Of a stretch of 64,000 bases of DNA, positions 35,114-44,763 are shown in pieces. This DNA is from Pseudophaeobacter sp. (lineage in GTDB: Bacteria > Pseudomonadota > Alphaproteobacteria > Rhodobacterales > Rhodobacteraceae), in contig JALUXC010000012.1 in NCBI GenBank assembly GCA_027019165.1, forward strand, positions 372,001 to 436,000, read 5' to 3'. The translations under genes were made by a program, and so were the position numbers. Positions within the stretch are counted from its first letter, which is position 1. Each line of letters starts with the position of its first letter. The notes under the pieces were generated by a model. The model did no database searches. It had not been told where the DNA came from and was given only the letters and a program-made list of their open reading frames with translations.

Positions 35114-38100
35114 ATGGCCAAGAAGATGCTTATCGATGCCACCCACGCGGAAGAAACCCGCGTCGTGGTGGTTGACGGAAACAAGGTTGAAGAATTCGAT
35201 TTTGAATCCGAAAACAAACGCCAGCTTGCTGGCAATATCTACCTCGCAAAAGTAACCCGGGTCGAGCCGTCGCTGCAGGCGGCATTTGTTGACTATGGCG
35301 GCAACCGCCATGGCTTCCTGGCCTTTTCGGAGATACATCCCGACTACTATCAGATCCCCATCGCCGACCGCGAGGCGCTGATGGAGGAAGAGCGCGCCTA
35401 TGCCGAGGCGATGCGCGCCAAGGATGAGGCGGATGAGGACAAACCCTCTCGTTCCCGCTCGCGCAGCCGCAAATCTTCGCGCAGCAAGGCGGCTTCGGCC
35501 TCGTCCGGGGATGCCGTGGAAACCAAAGACGTTGCGATAGACGCCCCTGAAGCCGAGGCTTCGGCGCCTGCTGGCGAAGGTGCAGGCGAAATCGCGGGCA
35601 TGGAGACCATTGACCTAGGCACGGATGATGCCGCGGCAGAGGACAAGCTTGCCGAGGTGCCTGAGGGGACTTCGCCGATGGAGCGTGTTGCCGAAACGCC
35701 CGTCGAAGAGCCAGAGGCGGATCAAGCCGACAGCGACGCGGCTGAGGATGACGGTGGGGACAGCGATCCTTCTGATGACGTGGGCCAGGACGGTTCTGAA
35801 GCCGCCGCCGAAGACATCGAGCCTGAGGCTGCCCCGGCCGAGCCTGCTGACAGACCGGCGGATGAAGAAGCGGAAGCGCCCGAAGCCGATGAAGATGAGG
35901 GTGAAAAGAAAGCCGACGCCGCTGCAAAGGACGAGAGCATCGAATCCGTTGCCGACGATGATGACAGCGAGGATATCCGTCCGCCGCGCAAGCCGCGCCC
36001 GCGCCGCTACAAGATCCAGGAAGTCATAAAGGTCCGTCAAGTTCTGCTTGTGCAGGTCGTCAAGGAAGAACGCGGCAACAAGGGTGCAGCGCTGACCACC
36101 TACCTTTCTTTGGCAGGCCGCTACTGCGTCTTGATGCCCAACACCGCGCGTGGTGGCGGTATCAGCCGCAAGATCACCAATGCGGCCGACCGCAAAAAAT
36201 TGAAGGACATCGCGGCCGAACTGGACGTGCCCCAGGGCGCGGGCCTCATCGTGCGTACGGCAGGGGCGAAACGCACCAAGGCCGAAATCAAGCGCGACTA
36301 TGAATACCTGCAGCGCCTGTGGGAACAGATTCGCGAACTGACGCTGAAATCCATAGCTCCGGCCAAGATCTATGAAGAGGGCGACCTGATCAAACGGTCG
36401 ATCCGCGATCTATACAACCGCGAAATCGACGAGGTTCTGGTCGAAGGCGAGCGCGGCTACCGCATCGCCAAGGACTTCATGAAGATGATCATGCCGTCCC
36501 ATGCCAAGAACGTGAAGAACTACAGCGAGTCACTGCCGCTCTTTGCACGCTATCAGGTGGAAAGCTATCTGGCGGGCATGTTCAACCCGACAGTCCAGCT
36601 GAAATCGGGCGGCTATATCGTAATTGGCGTAACCGAGGCCTTGGTCGCCATCGATGTGAACTCTGGCCGTGCCACCAAGGAAGCCTCGATCGAGGAAACG
36701 GCGCTCAAAACCAACCTTGAGGCCGCCGAAGAGGTGGCGCGCCAGCTGCGTCTGCGTGACCTTGCCGGTCTTATCGTCATCGACTTCATCGACATGGACG
36801 AGCGCAAGAACAACGCCGCCGTCGAAAAGCGCATGAAGGACAAGCTGAAAACGGATCGCGCCCGTATTCAGGTGGGTCGCATCTCTGGCTTTGGCCTGAT
36901 GGAAATGTCGCGTCAGCGTCTGCGCCCCGGCATGATTGAGGCGACGACTGCGCCATGCCCCCATTGCCATGGCACCGGTCTGATCCGTTCGGACGACTCT
37001 CTGGCGCTGTCGATCCTGCGTCAGATCGAAGAGGAAGGCACCCGTCGCCGCTCGCGCGAGGTTCTGGTGAAATGCCCCGTGGCCATCGCCAATTACCTGA
37101 TGAACCAGAAGCGCGATCATATCGCTCAGATCGAAACACGCTATGGCATGTCTGTACGCATCGAGGGCGATGTCCATCTGATCAGCCCCGATTTCCAGCT
37201 TGAGAAGTTCAAGACGGCCTCTCGTGCGGTTCCGGTTGCGGCAGCGCCCGTTGTTTCGGTCGATACGTCGATCATGGACGAGGTGGATGCGGATGAATCC
37301 GCTGCCGAGGCCGCAGCCAGTGAGGCAGAAGAGGCACAGCCCGAGGCGGATGGTGAGGCCAAGCCTAAGCGCAAGCGCCGCCGCCGCCGTCGCCGCAAGT
37401 CTGGCTCCTCTGAAGGGGAAAATGGCGAGAATGGCATCGCCAAAGCCGACGGTGAAACCGATGGGGCAGAGGAAGCTGAGCCTGCCAAAGAGCAGGCCGA
37501 AGACACGCCTGTGCAAGAGGTCAAGCCAGACGACGACCAGGCCCATTCCGAAGCGGGCAGCGACGCCGTGGACGGGAACTCCGAGGCGGAAGAAAAGCCG
37601 AAAAAGAAACCCCGCAAGCGCCGCAGCCGCAGTCGAAAGTCTACAGACACGGATACCGAGTCTGAGAACAAAGAACCGGAGCAAGTGAAGGCAGAAGGCA
37701 CCGATGTTGAGCCAGCCTCCGAGCCGGATCTGCCCGAAGGAGCGACAGATCCTTCTGCGGAGGCTGAGGCCGTAGAGCCTGCGGACACAAAAGAAGCGCA
37801 GGAGGGGGACGAAGCTGCTGCATTGGAGGCAGCGCCTGTGGAAGACGTGAAGCCACATGAGGCACCAGCGCCTGAAGCCGAAGCTGCCAGCGAGGACAGC
37901 CCGGAGGACGCGCCGGAGCTGGCTGTTTCGGACGACCCTGCGCCCGTGGCTGAGACGGCGGAACCTATTGAGGCTGCTGAAGCCCCGGAAAACCAGGAAG
38001 CGCCTGAACCGGTTATTGAAACGGTAGCGCAGGCAGAGCCGGAATTGGCTGCAGCCGAGGCAGATGCTGCGGCGGTACCAGAGCCGGATAGCCCTCCAAA

Positions 38101-38137
38101 GCCCAAGCGCCGCGGCTGGTGGTCTCTGGGAAGCTGA
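35114..38137 (+). CDS. rne: ribonuclease E, with acidic insertion in S1 domain
   Basis: A 1007-residue endoribonuclease, core of the RNA degradosome. The S1 domain starts at ~40 (NIYLAKVTRVEPSLQAAFVD) but is interrupted at ~85-297 by a low-complexity, strongly acidic insertion (with a basic Ser-Arg patch), as in other alphaproteobacterial RNase E. Catalytic Asp residues lie in VAIDVNSGR (~510) and VIDFIDMDER (~553); the zinc link is CPHCHGTG (~614). From ~710 the tail is disordered and acidic, with an R-rich RNA-binding block (KRKRRRRRRRKSG), and ends in KPKRRGWWSLGS, a C-terminal motif that may bind a partner. AAGGA lies 5 bases before the ATG. Confidence 0.96.
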   Translation: MAKKMLIDATHAEETRVVVVDGNKVEEFDFESENKRQLAGNIYLAKVTRVEPSLQAAFVDYGGNRHGFLAFSEIHPDYYQIPIADREALMEEERAYAEAMRAKDEADEDKPSRSRSRSRKSSRSKAASASSGDAVETKDVAIDAPEAEASAPAGEGAGEIAGMETIDLGTDDAAAEDKLAEVPEGTSPMERVAETPVEEPEADQADSDAAEDDGGDSDPSDDVGQDGSEAAAEDIEPEAAPAEPADRPADEEAEAPEADEDEGEKKADAAAKDESIESVADDDDSEDIRPPRKPRPRRYKIQEVIKVRQVLLVQVVKEERGNKGAALTTYLSLAGRYCVLMPNTARGGGISRKITNAADRKKLKDIAAELDVPQGAGLIVRTAGAKRTKAEIKRDYEYLQRLWEQIRELTLKSIAPAKIYEEGDLIKRSIRDLYNREIDEVLVEGERGYRIAKDFMKMIMPSHAKNVKNYSESLPLFARYQVESYLAGMFNPTVQLKSGGYIVIGVTEALVAIDVNSGRATKEASIEETALKTNLEAAEEVARQLRLRDLAGLIVIDFIDMDERKNNAAVEKRMKDKLKTDRARIQVGRISGFGLMEMSRQRLRPGMIEATTAPCPHCHGTGLIRSDDSLALSILRQIEEEGTRRRSREVLVKCPVAIANYLMNQKRDHIAQIETRYGMSVRIEGDVHLISPDFQLEKFKTASRAVPVAAAPVVSVDTSIMDEVDADESAAEAAASEAEEAQPEADGEAKPKRKRRRRRRRKSGSSEGENGENGIAKADGETDGAEEAEPAKEQAEDTPVQEVKPDDDQAHSEAGSDAVDGNSEAEEKPKKKPRKRRSRSRKSTDTDTESENKEPEQVKAEGTDVEPASEPDLPEGATDPSAEAEAVEPADTKEAQEGDEAAALEAAPVEDVKPHEAPAPEAEAASEDSPEDAPELAVSDDPAPVAETAEPIEAAEAPENQEAPEPVIETVAQAEPELAAAEADAAAVPEPDSPPKPKRRGWWSLGS

Positions 38138-38148
38138 TATCATGACAG

Positions 38149-38175
38149 AAAGGCGGTCCCTTGGGGCCGCCTTTT
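38149..38175 (+). terminator. rho-independent terminator after rne
   Basis: AAAGGCGG pairs with CCGCCTTTT around a 10-base loop, 12 bases after the rne stop. Confidence 0.9.
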
Positions 38176-38200
38176 CATTTCTATGGAGAAGACGCCTCTG

Positions 38201-38599
38201 ATGAGACAACAAGAAAACCTGCTGGAAGAGCTTTTGCATTGCGAAACAGCGGTCTGGCAGGCGCTGCAGAGAGGGGATGCCGAAGCAGACCGGGCTGCGC
38301 TGCACGCTGAGTTTCTTGGGGTGTATCCCAGCGGCTTTGCGGGTCGGGACGCGCATTGCGACCAGTTGGCCAATGGCCCCACTGTAGAACGTTTCGCTTT
38401 GTCAAAGGCCCGTGTGCTGCCTTTGGCAGATGACTGCGCTCTTCTTGCCTACCTTGCGACCTACCATCTTCCAGGTGATGAACGCGAACGGGCTATGTAT
38501 GTCAGTTCGATCTGGAAACGGGAAGCCACGCGTTGGACCAATGTCTTCAGCCAGGACACCGAAGCGCTACCCGAGGGGACCAAGAACCCGTTGCCCTGA
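38201..38599 (+). CDS. NTF2-like (DUF4440-type) small protein
   Basis: A 132-residue cystatin/NTF2-like protein. Residues ~5-30 form the first helix (NLLEELLHCETAVWQALQRG), then HAEFLGVYPSGFAGRDAH and CALLAYLATYHLPGD, and SSIWKREATRWTNVFSQDTE strands typical of DUF4440 proteins. The start at 38201 is supported by GGAGAAG upstream; an ATG at 38183 would place the SD inside the gene. Role unknown; such folds often bind small ligands. Confidence 0.75.
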   Translation: MRQQENLLEELLHCETAVWQALQRGDAEADRAALHAEFLGVYPSGFAGRDAHCDQLANGPTVERFALSKARVLPLADDCALLAYLATYHLPGDERERAMYVSSIWKREATRWTNVFSQDTEALPEGTKNPLP

Positions 38600-38615
38600 G
38601 TTGAGCAAGTTCTTG

Positions 38616-38855
38616 TTAGCCGCCCTTGCGGATACGGTAAATCTGATGGTCCGGCGCGTCGCTTTGTCCCAGGAACTCGTGCCCTGCTTCGGCGCAGAAG
38701 TGCGGCACGTCGACAATGGCGGCCGGATCATCCGCAAGGATCGTAAGAATCTCGCCTTGCGCCAATGATTTTAGGCGTTTGCGGGCCTTAAGGACGGGCA
38801 GGGGGCACAGGAGGCCGATGGCATCAAGGGTGGGTGTGGTATCGCTCATATCCAT
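38616..38855 (-). CDS. TusA family sulfurtransferase
   Basis: A 79-residue TusA/SirA-fold protein. LDAIGLLCPLPVLKARKRLK contains the CPxP signature with the persulfide-carrying Cys. It transfers sulfur in tRNA thiolation, molybdenum cofactor or sulfur oxidation pathways; which one is not determined. It converges on the NTF2-like gene and is divergent from ccdA, a thiol-related gene, across 78 bases. A second in-frame ATG at 38849 could be the start. Confidence 0.9.
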   Translation of the reverse strand: MDMSDTTPTLDAIGLLCPLPVLKARKRLKSLAQGEILTILADDPAAIVDVPHFCAEAGHEFLGQSDAPDHQIYRIRKGG

Positions 38856-38933
38856 CAGATAATCCGCCCCTCACGGCCTGTCCACAAGGATGTGACCATG
38901 CCCACCCGTGACCTTTGGCCAGCTGTCCTCTAA

Positions 38934-39695
38934 ATGGATGCCATGTTTGGAATTGAGATCATCGATGCAGGATTGATTCCTGCCATGTTCGTGGCGCTGG
39001 TGGCCGGTTTGATCAGCTTCCTGTCGCCCTGTGTGCTGCCGATTGTGCCACCCTATCTGGCCTATATGAGCGGCGTTACCATCGGCGAGATGCAGGGCAC
39101 CGAGGCGGCCCGGCGCAAGGTTGTCGTCTCGGCGCTGTTTTTTGTGATGGGCCTGTCCACCGTCTTTCTGTTGCTGGGCTTCACGGCTTCCGCGTTCGGC
39201 GAATTTGTGCTGGAAAATAGAGAGTTGTTCGCCAAAGTGTCGGGCGTTGTGGTGATCGTTTTCGGCCTGCACTTCCTGTCGGTCTTTCGCATTCCGATTC
39301 TGGATCGCGAGGCGCGCCTGGACGCGGGCGAATCCGGAGGTTCCGCCCTTGGCGCCTATGTTTTGGGGCTTGCCTTTGCCTTTGGCTGGACGCCCTGTAT
39401 CGGCCCGCAACTGGGGGCGATCCTGTCGCTGGCCGCCTCTGAGGCGTCGGTCAGCCGAGGAACGATCCTTTTGGGGGTCTATGCGCTTGGCCTTGGGGTG
39501 CCGTTCCTTTTGGCCGCGATTTTCCTCAACCGGTCCATGGCGCTGATGAACCGGATGAAGCGGCATATGGGCCTGATCGAGAAATTGATGGGCGGCTTGT
39601 TGCTCTTTGTCGGGATCATGCTGGTGACGGGGCTGTTCTCGACTTTCTCCTGGTGGCTGCTCGAAACCTTTCCGGGGCTGGCTGCACTCGGTTAA
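38934..39695 (+). CDS. ccdA: cytochrome c biogenesis protein CcdA
   Basis: A 253-residue inner-membrane protein with six hydrophobic segments that carries reducing power from cytosolic thioredoxin to periplasmic CcmG-type partners. The redox cysteines are in FLSPCVLPIVPPYLA and GWTPCIGPQLGA, one in each half, as in CcdA. The ATG at 38943 is an alternative start; neither has a strong RBS. It stands alone, divergent from tusA. Confidence 0.93.
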   Translation: MDAMFGIEIIDAGLIPAMFVALVAGLISFLSPCVLPIVPPYLAYMSGVTIGEMQGTEAARRKVVVSALFFVMGLSTVFLLLGFTASAFGEFVLENRELFAKVSGVVVIVFGLHFLSVFRIPILDREARLDAGESGGSALGAYVLGLAFAFGWTPCIGPQLGAILSLAASEASVSRGTILLGVYALGLGVPFLLAAIFLNRSMALMNRMKRHMGLIEKLMGGLLLFVGIMLVTGLFSTFSWWLLETFPGLAALG

Positions 39696-39765
39696 GTCCT
39701 TGCATCTAAGGTCTTACTCTTGCCCAGTTCCGTCGCTAGTCTGAGGAAAATCAGATGGGGCCGGA

Positions 39766-41058
39766 ATGGGTAAGGCGGCAGGTCAGGAGCAGACGAACGG
39801 GCAGGGCGGTGCAGCAGTGCGCCGCAGACATGTGTTCTATATTCCCGGCTATGACCCTATCCACCCGCGCCGCTACCGGGAGCTATACCGCAGCGAAAGC
39901 GCGGCTCAAGCCAAGATATCCGGCTATGAGATCGCACAGCGTCCCAAACAGGCGGGCGGACCCTACGGGTGGCATGTCACTGCGAAAATAGATGGGGGTG
40001 AGGTCGAGACCGATGTCGAGGTGCTGGTCTGGTCCGATATCGTGCGCGATAGCATGGCGGCCTCCATCCCGGCGACCTATCTGCAACTGGTGCGCACCGC
40101 CTGGATCTATTTCTCCACCGGCGCGCTGCTGCGGTTGATGCGGCTGCGCAAGGGGCCGGTGATTGCGGCGCTATATCCGGTGGGCATGCTGCTGTTGCAA
40201 TTGCTCCTCGCGGTGCTTGCGGGGGGGCTTTCTGGGTACGGGATAGCGAGTCTCACAGAGTGGGGAATGGGCTTGATCAGCGGCCCCGAAGATGCGGCGC
40301 TTGCTGGCGCGGCGGTTTTCCTTGTGGCGATTTTCGGGGTTGGATCATCCGTTCTACGTTGGTTCAAGGCGCGAGATGGCAAGCTCTTTGCCTATTACCT
40401 GATGCATGACTACGCCTATTCGGCAGCCTCGCGCGGGGCCAATCCGCCAAAGCTTGAGGCCCGCATGGGCGAATTCGGTAGAATGATCCGCTGCGTTCTG
40501 GAACAGAATGCGGTGGACGAGGTTCTGCTTGTCGGTCATTCGTCTGGTGCCCATGTGGGCGTGTCGGTGCTGGCCGACCTGCTGCGCGAAGGCCTGCCAG
40601 AGGCCCGCCCGGCCTTGGGGTTTCTCAGCCTCGGGCAGGTGGTGCCGATGGTCTCCTTCCTGCCGCGCGCAGAGAGGCTGCGCGGCGACCTGCAGTACCT
40701 GTCGGCCAGCCCAGAAATCGCTTGGATCGACGTCAGCGCGCCGGGGGATGGCTGCGCCTTTGCGCTGTGCGATCCCGTTGCGGTTAGCGGCGTTGCGCCA
40801 AAAGGCAAACGCTGGCCATTGGTGGTCTCTGCCGCCTTTACCCAGACCCTCAGCCCCGCGCGCTGGAAAGCGCTGCGCTGGCGGTTCTTCCGGCTGCATT
40901 TCCAGTATCTCTGCGCCTTTGACCAACCCGGCGACTATGACTACTTCAAGATCACCGCTGGACCCATCACACTGGCAGAGCGATACAAGGGGCGCCAGCC
41001 GTCAAAATCCCGGATCGAGGCTGCGACCTCCGGCTATACCTCGGTGAGCGCGCCATGA
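39766..41058 (+). CDS. membrane-anchored alpha/beta hydrolase-like protein, coupled to P450
   Basis: A 430-residue protein. It begins with a polar N-terminus and RRRHVFYIPGYDPIHPRRYRE (~21-40), the first strand and oxyanion region of a hydrolase fold. Two hydrophobic helices follow (ALYPVGMLLLQLLLAVLAGG and AALAGAAVFLVAIFGVGSSV, ~130-195), then the nucleophile elbow LLVGHSSGAHVG (GHSSG). The C-terminal half has DQPGDYDYFKITAGPI. Activity is most likely lipase or esterase-like, but no named family is certain. It ends in an ATGA overlap with the P450 gene, which indicates a joint function. Confidence 0.82.
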   Translation: MGKAAGQEQTNGQGGAAVRRRHVFYIPGYDPIHPRRYRELYRSESAAQAKISGYEIAQRPKQAGGPYGWHVTAKIDGGEVETDVEVLVWSDIVRDSMAASIPATYLQLVRTAWIYFSTGALLRLMRLRKGPVIAALYPVGMLLLQLLLAVLAGGLSGYGIASLTEWGMGLISGPEDAALAGAAVFLVAIFGVGSSVLRWFKARDGKLFAYYLMHDYAYSAASRGANPPKLEARMGEFGRMIRCVLEQNAVDEVLLVGHSSGAHVGVSVLADLLREGLPEARPALGFLSLGQVVPMVSFLPRAERLRGDLQYLSASPEIAWIDVSAPGDGCAFALCDPVAVSGVAPKGKRWPLVVSAAFTQTLSPARWKALRWRFFRLHFQYLCAFDQPGDYDYFKITAGPITLAERYKGRQPSKSRIEAATSGYTSVSAP

Positions 41059-42407
41059 CGCCTTTGCCGCCCAAACCTCCTGCGCGCCCGGACAAGGTCT
41101 CGCTCTGGCGCTATGTGCAGCTCTTTCGCAGGGATATCCTGTCCGCCCAGCCCGCGCGGCTCTATCGCGCTTGGATGGCTGAATTTCGCACGCCATTCTT
41201 CCGCTCATTCCTGCTCAATCAGCCGGATCTTGTGCAGACCGTGCTGAAGGACCGCCCAGATGATTTTCCGAAATCGAACCGGATCAGTGAAGGCCTGCGA
41301 CCCCTGTTGGGGAATTCCGTCTTCCTCACCAATGGCGAGACCTGGAAACGCCAGCGCCGGATCATCGATCCGGCTTTCGAGGGCGGACGGCTCAAGGAAA
41401 CCTTCCCGGCCATGCGCGCCGCTGCCGAGGCCGCAGTTGCGCGGCTGAAAGGGCACGAGGGCGAGATCGAGATCGAGGCGGTGACCTCCCATGTGGCGGC
41501 GGATGTGATCTTTCGCACGCTGTTCTCGATCCCCATCGAGCATGAGGTGGCTTCCGAGGTCTTCGAGCGCTTCCGTGACTACCAGCGCAGCCAGCCGATC
41601 CTGAACCTGGCCGCCTTTATCCCGGTTCCGTCTTGGGTGCCGCGTTTCTTTCGCCGCGGAACGCGGGAAAACGCGGCGCGGATCCGCGCCTTGATTGCGC
41701 GCCTGACCGATGAACGCGCGGCTGATATATCTGCCGGAACCGCGCCGCAGGATCTTGCGACCAAGATCATGACCACAAAGGATCCCGAGACGGGAGAGCG
41801 CTTAACCACTGAGGAGATGGTCGACCAAGTGGCGATCTTCTTCCTGGCGGGTCACGAGACCAGCGCCTCAGCCCTGGCCTGGACGCTGTACCTGATGGCG
41901 ATCTATCCAGATTGGCAAGACAGGGTGGCAAGTGAGGCCGCGGCGCTGGAGGACGAGAGCTTTGCCGCAGTATCGCGCCTGCGGATCAGCCGGGATGTCT
42001 TTCGCGAGGCGTTGAGGCTTTACCCGCCGGTGCCCATGATGGTGCGAGAGGCCAGCTGCCCTGAGCAGTTTCGGGACCGGGCTGTTCCGAAAGGATCGCA
42101 GCTTGTGCTTAGCCCCTGGCATTTGCATCGCCACGAGAGGCTCTGGGACAATCCAGACGGGTTCGACCCTGCCCGCTGGGACACCGAGAACGGCAAGACG
42201 TGCCAGCGCGAGGCCTACATGCCCTTTTCTGCCGGCCCCCGCGTCTGCACTGGTGCAGGCTTTGCCATGGTCGAAGGGCCGCTGATTTTGTCGATGCTTT
42301 TGCGCCGTTACAGGGTAAACCCGGTAGACGGAAAGGAGCCTGTTCCCGTGGCGCATCTTACCGTGCGGGCGCAAGACGGGATCTGGCTGCGGCTGGAACC
42401 GCGCTAA
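41055..42407 (+). CDS. cytochrome P450
   Basis: A 450-residue soluble-type P450 monooxygenase. The I-helix oxygen-binding motif is AGHETSASAL, the K-helix is VFREALRLYPP (ExxR), and the heme loop is PFSAGPRVCTGAGF with Cys398 as thiolate ligand. The N-terminus lacks a membrane anchor. It is translationally coupled to the alpha/beta hydrolase-like gene; no ferredoxin gene is adjacent, so redox partners must come from elsewhere. Its substrate is unknown; the pairing suggests a lipid or ester released by the partner. Confidence 0.95.
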   Translation: MTPLPPKPPARPDKVSLWRYVQLFRRDILSAQPARLYRAWMAEFRTPFFRSFLLNQPDLVQTVLKDRPDDFPKSNRISEGLRPLLGNSVFLTNGETWKRQRRIIDPAFEGGRLKETFPAMRAAAEAAVARLKGHEGEIEIEAVTSHVAADVIFRTLFSIPIEHEVASEVFERFRDYQRSQPILNLAAFIPVPSWVPRFFRRGTRENAARIRALIARLTDERAADISAGTAPQDLATKIMTTKDPETGERLTTEEMVDQVAIFFLAGHETSASALAWTLYLMAIYPDWQDRVASEAAALEDESFAAVSRLRISRDVFREALRLYPPVPMMVREASCPEQFRDRAVPKGSQLVLSPWHLHRHERLWDNPDGFDPARWDTENGKTCQREAYMPFSAGPRVCTGAGFAMVEGPLILSMLLRRYRVNPVDGKEPVPVAHLTVRAQDGIWLRLEPR

Positions 42408-42436
42408 AGGGTTGCAGCCGCAGCAGGTCTTTTGGG

Positions 42437-42820
42437 TCAGTTGCTGAACTTGACCGCCGTGCCGGACACATGGCGGCAGCCCCAGCTGAGCGGGCAGATT
42501 TCCACAGCACCGATCTTGGCATTGATGACGGCGTCGGCACCTAGCTCAGCTGCTTCGACGCGAAGCTTTTGTTCGCCCTGCTCAACGGTAGGTGCGGGAT
42601 GAAAGGCGGTCAACTTTGCAACAGTGCCTTTGATCGGACCAATGGTCGTGATTGTTTTGCCTGCAATCTTGCTGTCTGAGGTGATTGTGATCTGATCGAC
42701 GGGTGTGGCGGCAGTCTCGGCGGCGGCGGCCGCCTGTTTTTCAATTTGAGCCGGGTAGGTCTGAATATCACCACAGGCAGACAAGGCCAGCATTGCCAGG
42801 ACGGAGATTGTCTTTTTCAT
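42437..42820 (-). CDS. putative lipoprotein
   Basis: A 127-residue lipoprotein. MKKTISVLAMLALSACGDIQ has the lipobox LSAC (Cys16). The mature part has ITSDSKIAGKTITTIGPIKGTV, AAELGADAVINAKIG and CPLSWGCRHVSGTAVKF, which resemble the YbjQ/heavy-metal-binding-like fold (beta strands with ADAVIN). Two cysteines near the C-terminus may form a disulfide. Convergent with the P450 gene. Function unknown. Confidence 0.8.
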   Translation of the reverse strand: MKKTISVLAMLALSACGDIQTYPAQIEKQAAAAAETAATPVDQITITSDSKIAGKTITTIGPIKGTVAKLTAFHPAPTVEQGEQKLRVEAAELGADAVINAKIGAVEICPLSWGCRHVSGTAVKFSN

Positions 42821-42959
42821 TCTTAGGAGCCCAAGTTCAATTTGGGAAATGGATGGATAAAGAGGATCACTTGCTACACAAACTTTTTCCGCGTTCCCAA
42901 GGCTGCAATTCTTGCAATCTGTGAAAACGGCTTGGCCGGAGCATGCAATATGGGCAAGA

Positions 42960-43184
42960 TCAACTCAAGCGCGATTGTAGGTGTCGCAGGACAAACAAGC
43001 GAATGGCCGAGGCCAGCCCGCAATCCGCGCCGCGTGCCTCGTCGATCTCTGCGGCCAACTCATTGATGGCACGGCCTTCCTCTGCAGCGATGGCGCGAAA
43101 GGCAGCCCAAAATTCGTCCTCCAGCGAGACAGAGGTGCGGTGACCGCGTAAGGTAAGCGAGTGTTTCTTGGGGCGGCTGTTCAT
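42960..43184 (-). CDS. ribbon-helix-helix domain protein
   Basis: A 74-residue protein, RGHRTSVSLEDEFWAAFRAIA (RHH strand and helix A), then INELAAEIDEAR and LASAIRLFVLRHLQ. This is the RHH_4 type common downstream of fumC-DUF4169 in Rhodobacteraceae. It probably binds DNA as a dimer. It overlaps DUF4169 by ATGA and is last in the fumC operon. Target unknown. Confidence 0.88.
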   Translation of the reverse strand: MNSRPKKHSLTLRGHRTSVSLEDEFWAAFRAIAAEEGRAINELAAEIDEARGADCGLASAIRLFVLRHLQSRLS

Positions 43185-43369
43185 GTCTCGCCCTGATCAT
43201 CTGCCTTGTGGCCATCCAGATCACGTGCCTGTTTGTCGCGCAGGCTGCGGTCGCGCTGTTTTTCCGCCTTGCTGCGGCCGAATTTTAACGCGTTGGCGTC
43301 TGCGCGGGCCTTTTTCTCGGCCCGCGCTTTTTGCTTTCGAAACCGGTTCAGATTGACCGGCTCTGCCAT
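43181..43369 (-). CDS. DUF4169 family small basic protein
   Basis: A 62-residue, very charged protein starting [20 protein letters not shown] with many Lys/Arg/Ala, matching DUF4169. It overlaps the fumC stop by one base and the RHH gene by four, so translation of all three is coupled. Function unknown; the composition suggests nucleic-acid or ribosome contact. Confidence 0.85.
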   Translation of the reverse strand: MAEPVNLNRFRKQKARAEKKARADANALKFGRSKAEKQRDRSLRDKQARDLDGHKADDQGET

Positions 43370-44763
43370 CAGTCCTTGGGCCCGATCATCTGTTCGGGGC
43401 GCACGACCGCGTCAAAGGTGGCCTCATCCACAAAGCCAAGCGCGATGGCTTCTTCTTTGAGGGTAGTGCCGTTCTTATGCGCGGTCTTGGCGACCTTGGT
43501 GGCGTTGTCATAGCCGATGGTCGGGGCCAGCGCGGTGACCAGCATCAGGGATTCCTTCATCAGCTTGTCGATGCGCGGCTCGTTGGCCTTGATGCCGTTC
43601 AGCATCCGCTCGGTAAAGCTGTCGGCGACATCGCCCAAGAGCTGCATGGACTGCAGAAGGTTATAAGACATCATCGGGTTGTAGACGTTGAGTTCGAAAT
43701 GGCCCTGGCTGCCTGCAAATTTGATCGCGGCATCATTGCCCATGACATGGGCTGCAACTTGTGTCATTGCCTCGGCCTGGGTTGGGTTCACCTTGCCTGG
43801 CATGATCGAAGAGCCGGGTTCGTTTTCCGGCAGGATCAGTTCCCCTAGGCCCGAACGGGGACCGGAGCCGAGGAAACGAATGTCATTGGCGATCTTGTAC
43901 ATTGCACCCGCAACAGAGGCGAGAGCGCCGGACATGAAGACCATGGCATCATGCGCGGCCAGCGCTTCGAATTTGTTGGGCGCGGTCACAAAGGGCAGGC
44001 CGGTGATCTCGGCCATATTTGCAGCAACCTTTTCGCCCCAGCCGGGTTGGGTATTGAGACCGGTGCCGACGGCAGTGCCGCCCTGGGCCAGCTCATAAAT
44101 GCCGGGCAGGGCCGCTTCGATGCGGGTGATACCCATGCGGATCTGATGGGCATAGCCGCCAAATTCCTGGCCCAGCGTTAGCGGGGTTGCGTCCTGGGTA
44201 TGGGTGCGGCCGATCTTGATAATGTCCTTGAATTCTTCGGACTTGGCTTCAAGGCCAGCCAGCAGCTTGTTCAGCCCCGGCAGCAGCACGTCGCGCACCA
44301 TCATGGCGGCGGCGATATGCATCGCAGTCGGGAAGGTGTCGTTGGAGGACTGGCCCATGTTGCAGTGATCGTTCGGGTGCACCGGATCCTTGGAGCCGAT
44401 CACGCCGCCCAGAATCTCGATTGCGCGGTTGGCGATCACCTCGTTGGAGTTCATGTTGGACTGGGTGCCCGACCCGGTCTGCCAGACCACCAGCGGGAAG
44501 TTGTCGTCGAACTTGCCCTCGAACACCTCACCGGCGGCCTGAATGACGGCGTCGGCAACCTTGGCGTCCAGCTTGCCGCTTTCCTTGTTGGCCATGGCGC
44601 AGGCCTTCTTGATCACACCCAGCGCGCGCACGATGGCGACGGGCTGTTTTTCCCAGCCGATAGGGAAGTTCATGATCGAACGCTGCGTCTGCGCGCCCCA
44701 GTATTTGTCGGAAGGAACTTCCAGCGGACCAAAGCTGTCTGTTTCGGTGCGGGTATTGGACAT
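43369..44763 (-). CDS. fumC: fumarate hydratase class II
   Basis: A 464-residue TCA-cycle enzyme hydrating fumarate to malate, iron-independent. [16 protein letters not shown], the [13 protein letters not shown] loop, [17 protein letters not shown] and the superfamily signature [13 protein letters not shown] (with the catalytic Ser in the flexible loop) are all present. The start at 44763 has GGAGAGAG upstream; longer in-frame extension is not family-like. It leads the fumC-DUF4169-RHH operon. Confidence 0.97.
   Translation of the reverse strand: MSNTRTETDSFGPLEVPSDKYWGAQTQRSIMNFPIGWEKQPVAIVRALGVIKKACAMANKESGKLDAKVADAVIQAAGEVFEGKFDDNFPLVVWQTGSGTQSNMNSNEVIANRAIEILGGVIGSKDPVHPNDHCNMGQSSNDTFPTAMHIAAAMMVRDVLLPGLNKLLAGLEAKSEEFKDIIKIGRTHTQDATPLTLGQEFGGYAHQIRMGITRIEAALPGIYELAQGGTAVGTGLNTQPGWGEKVAANMAEITGLPFVTAPNKFEALAAHDAMVFMSGALASVAGAMYKIANDIRFLGSGPRSGLGELILPENEPGSSIMPGKVNPTQAEAMTQVAAHVMGNDAAIKFAGSQGHFELNVYNPMMSYNLLQSMQLLGDVADSFTERMLNGIKANEPRIDKLMKESLMLVTALAPTIGYDNATKVAKTAHKNGTTLKEEAIALGFVDEATFDAVVRPEQMIGPKD

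Noticed and set aside
36530-38356. 608-residue minus-strand ORF opposite rne
   Set aside because: Low-complexity mirror of the acidic repeats in RNase E; no RBS or domain.
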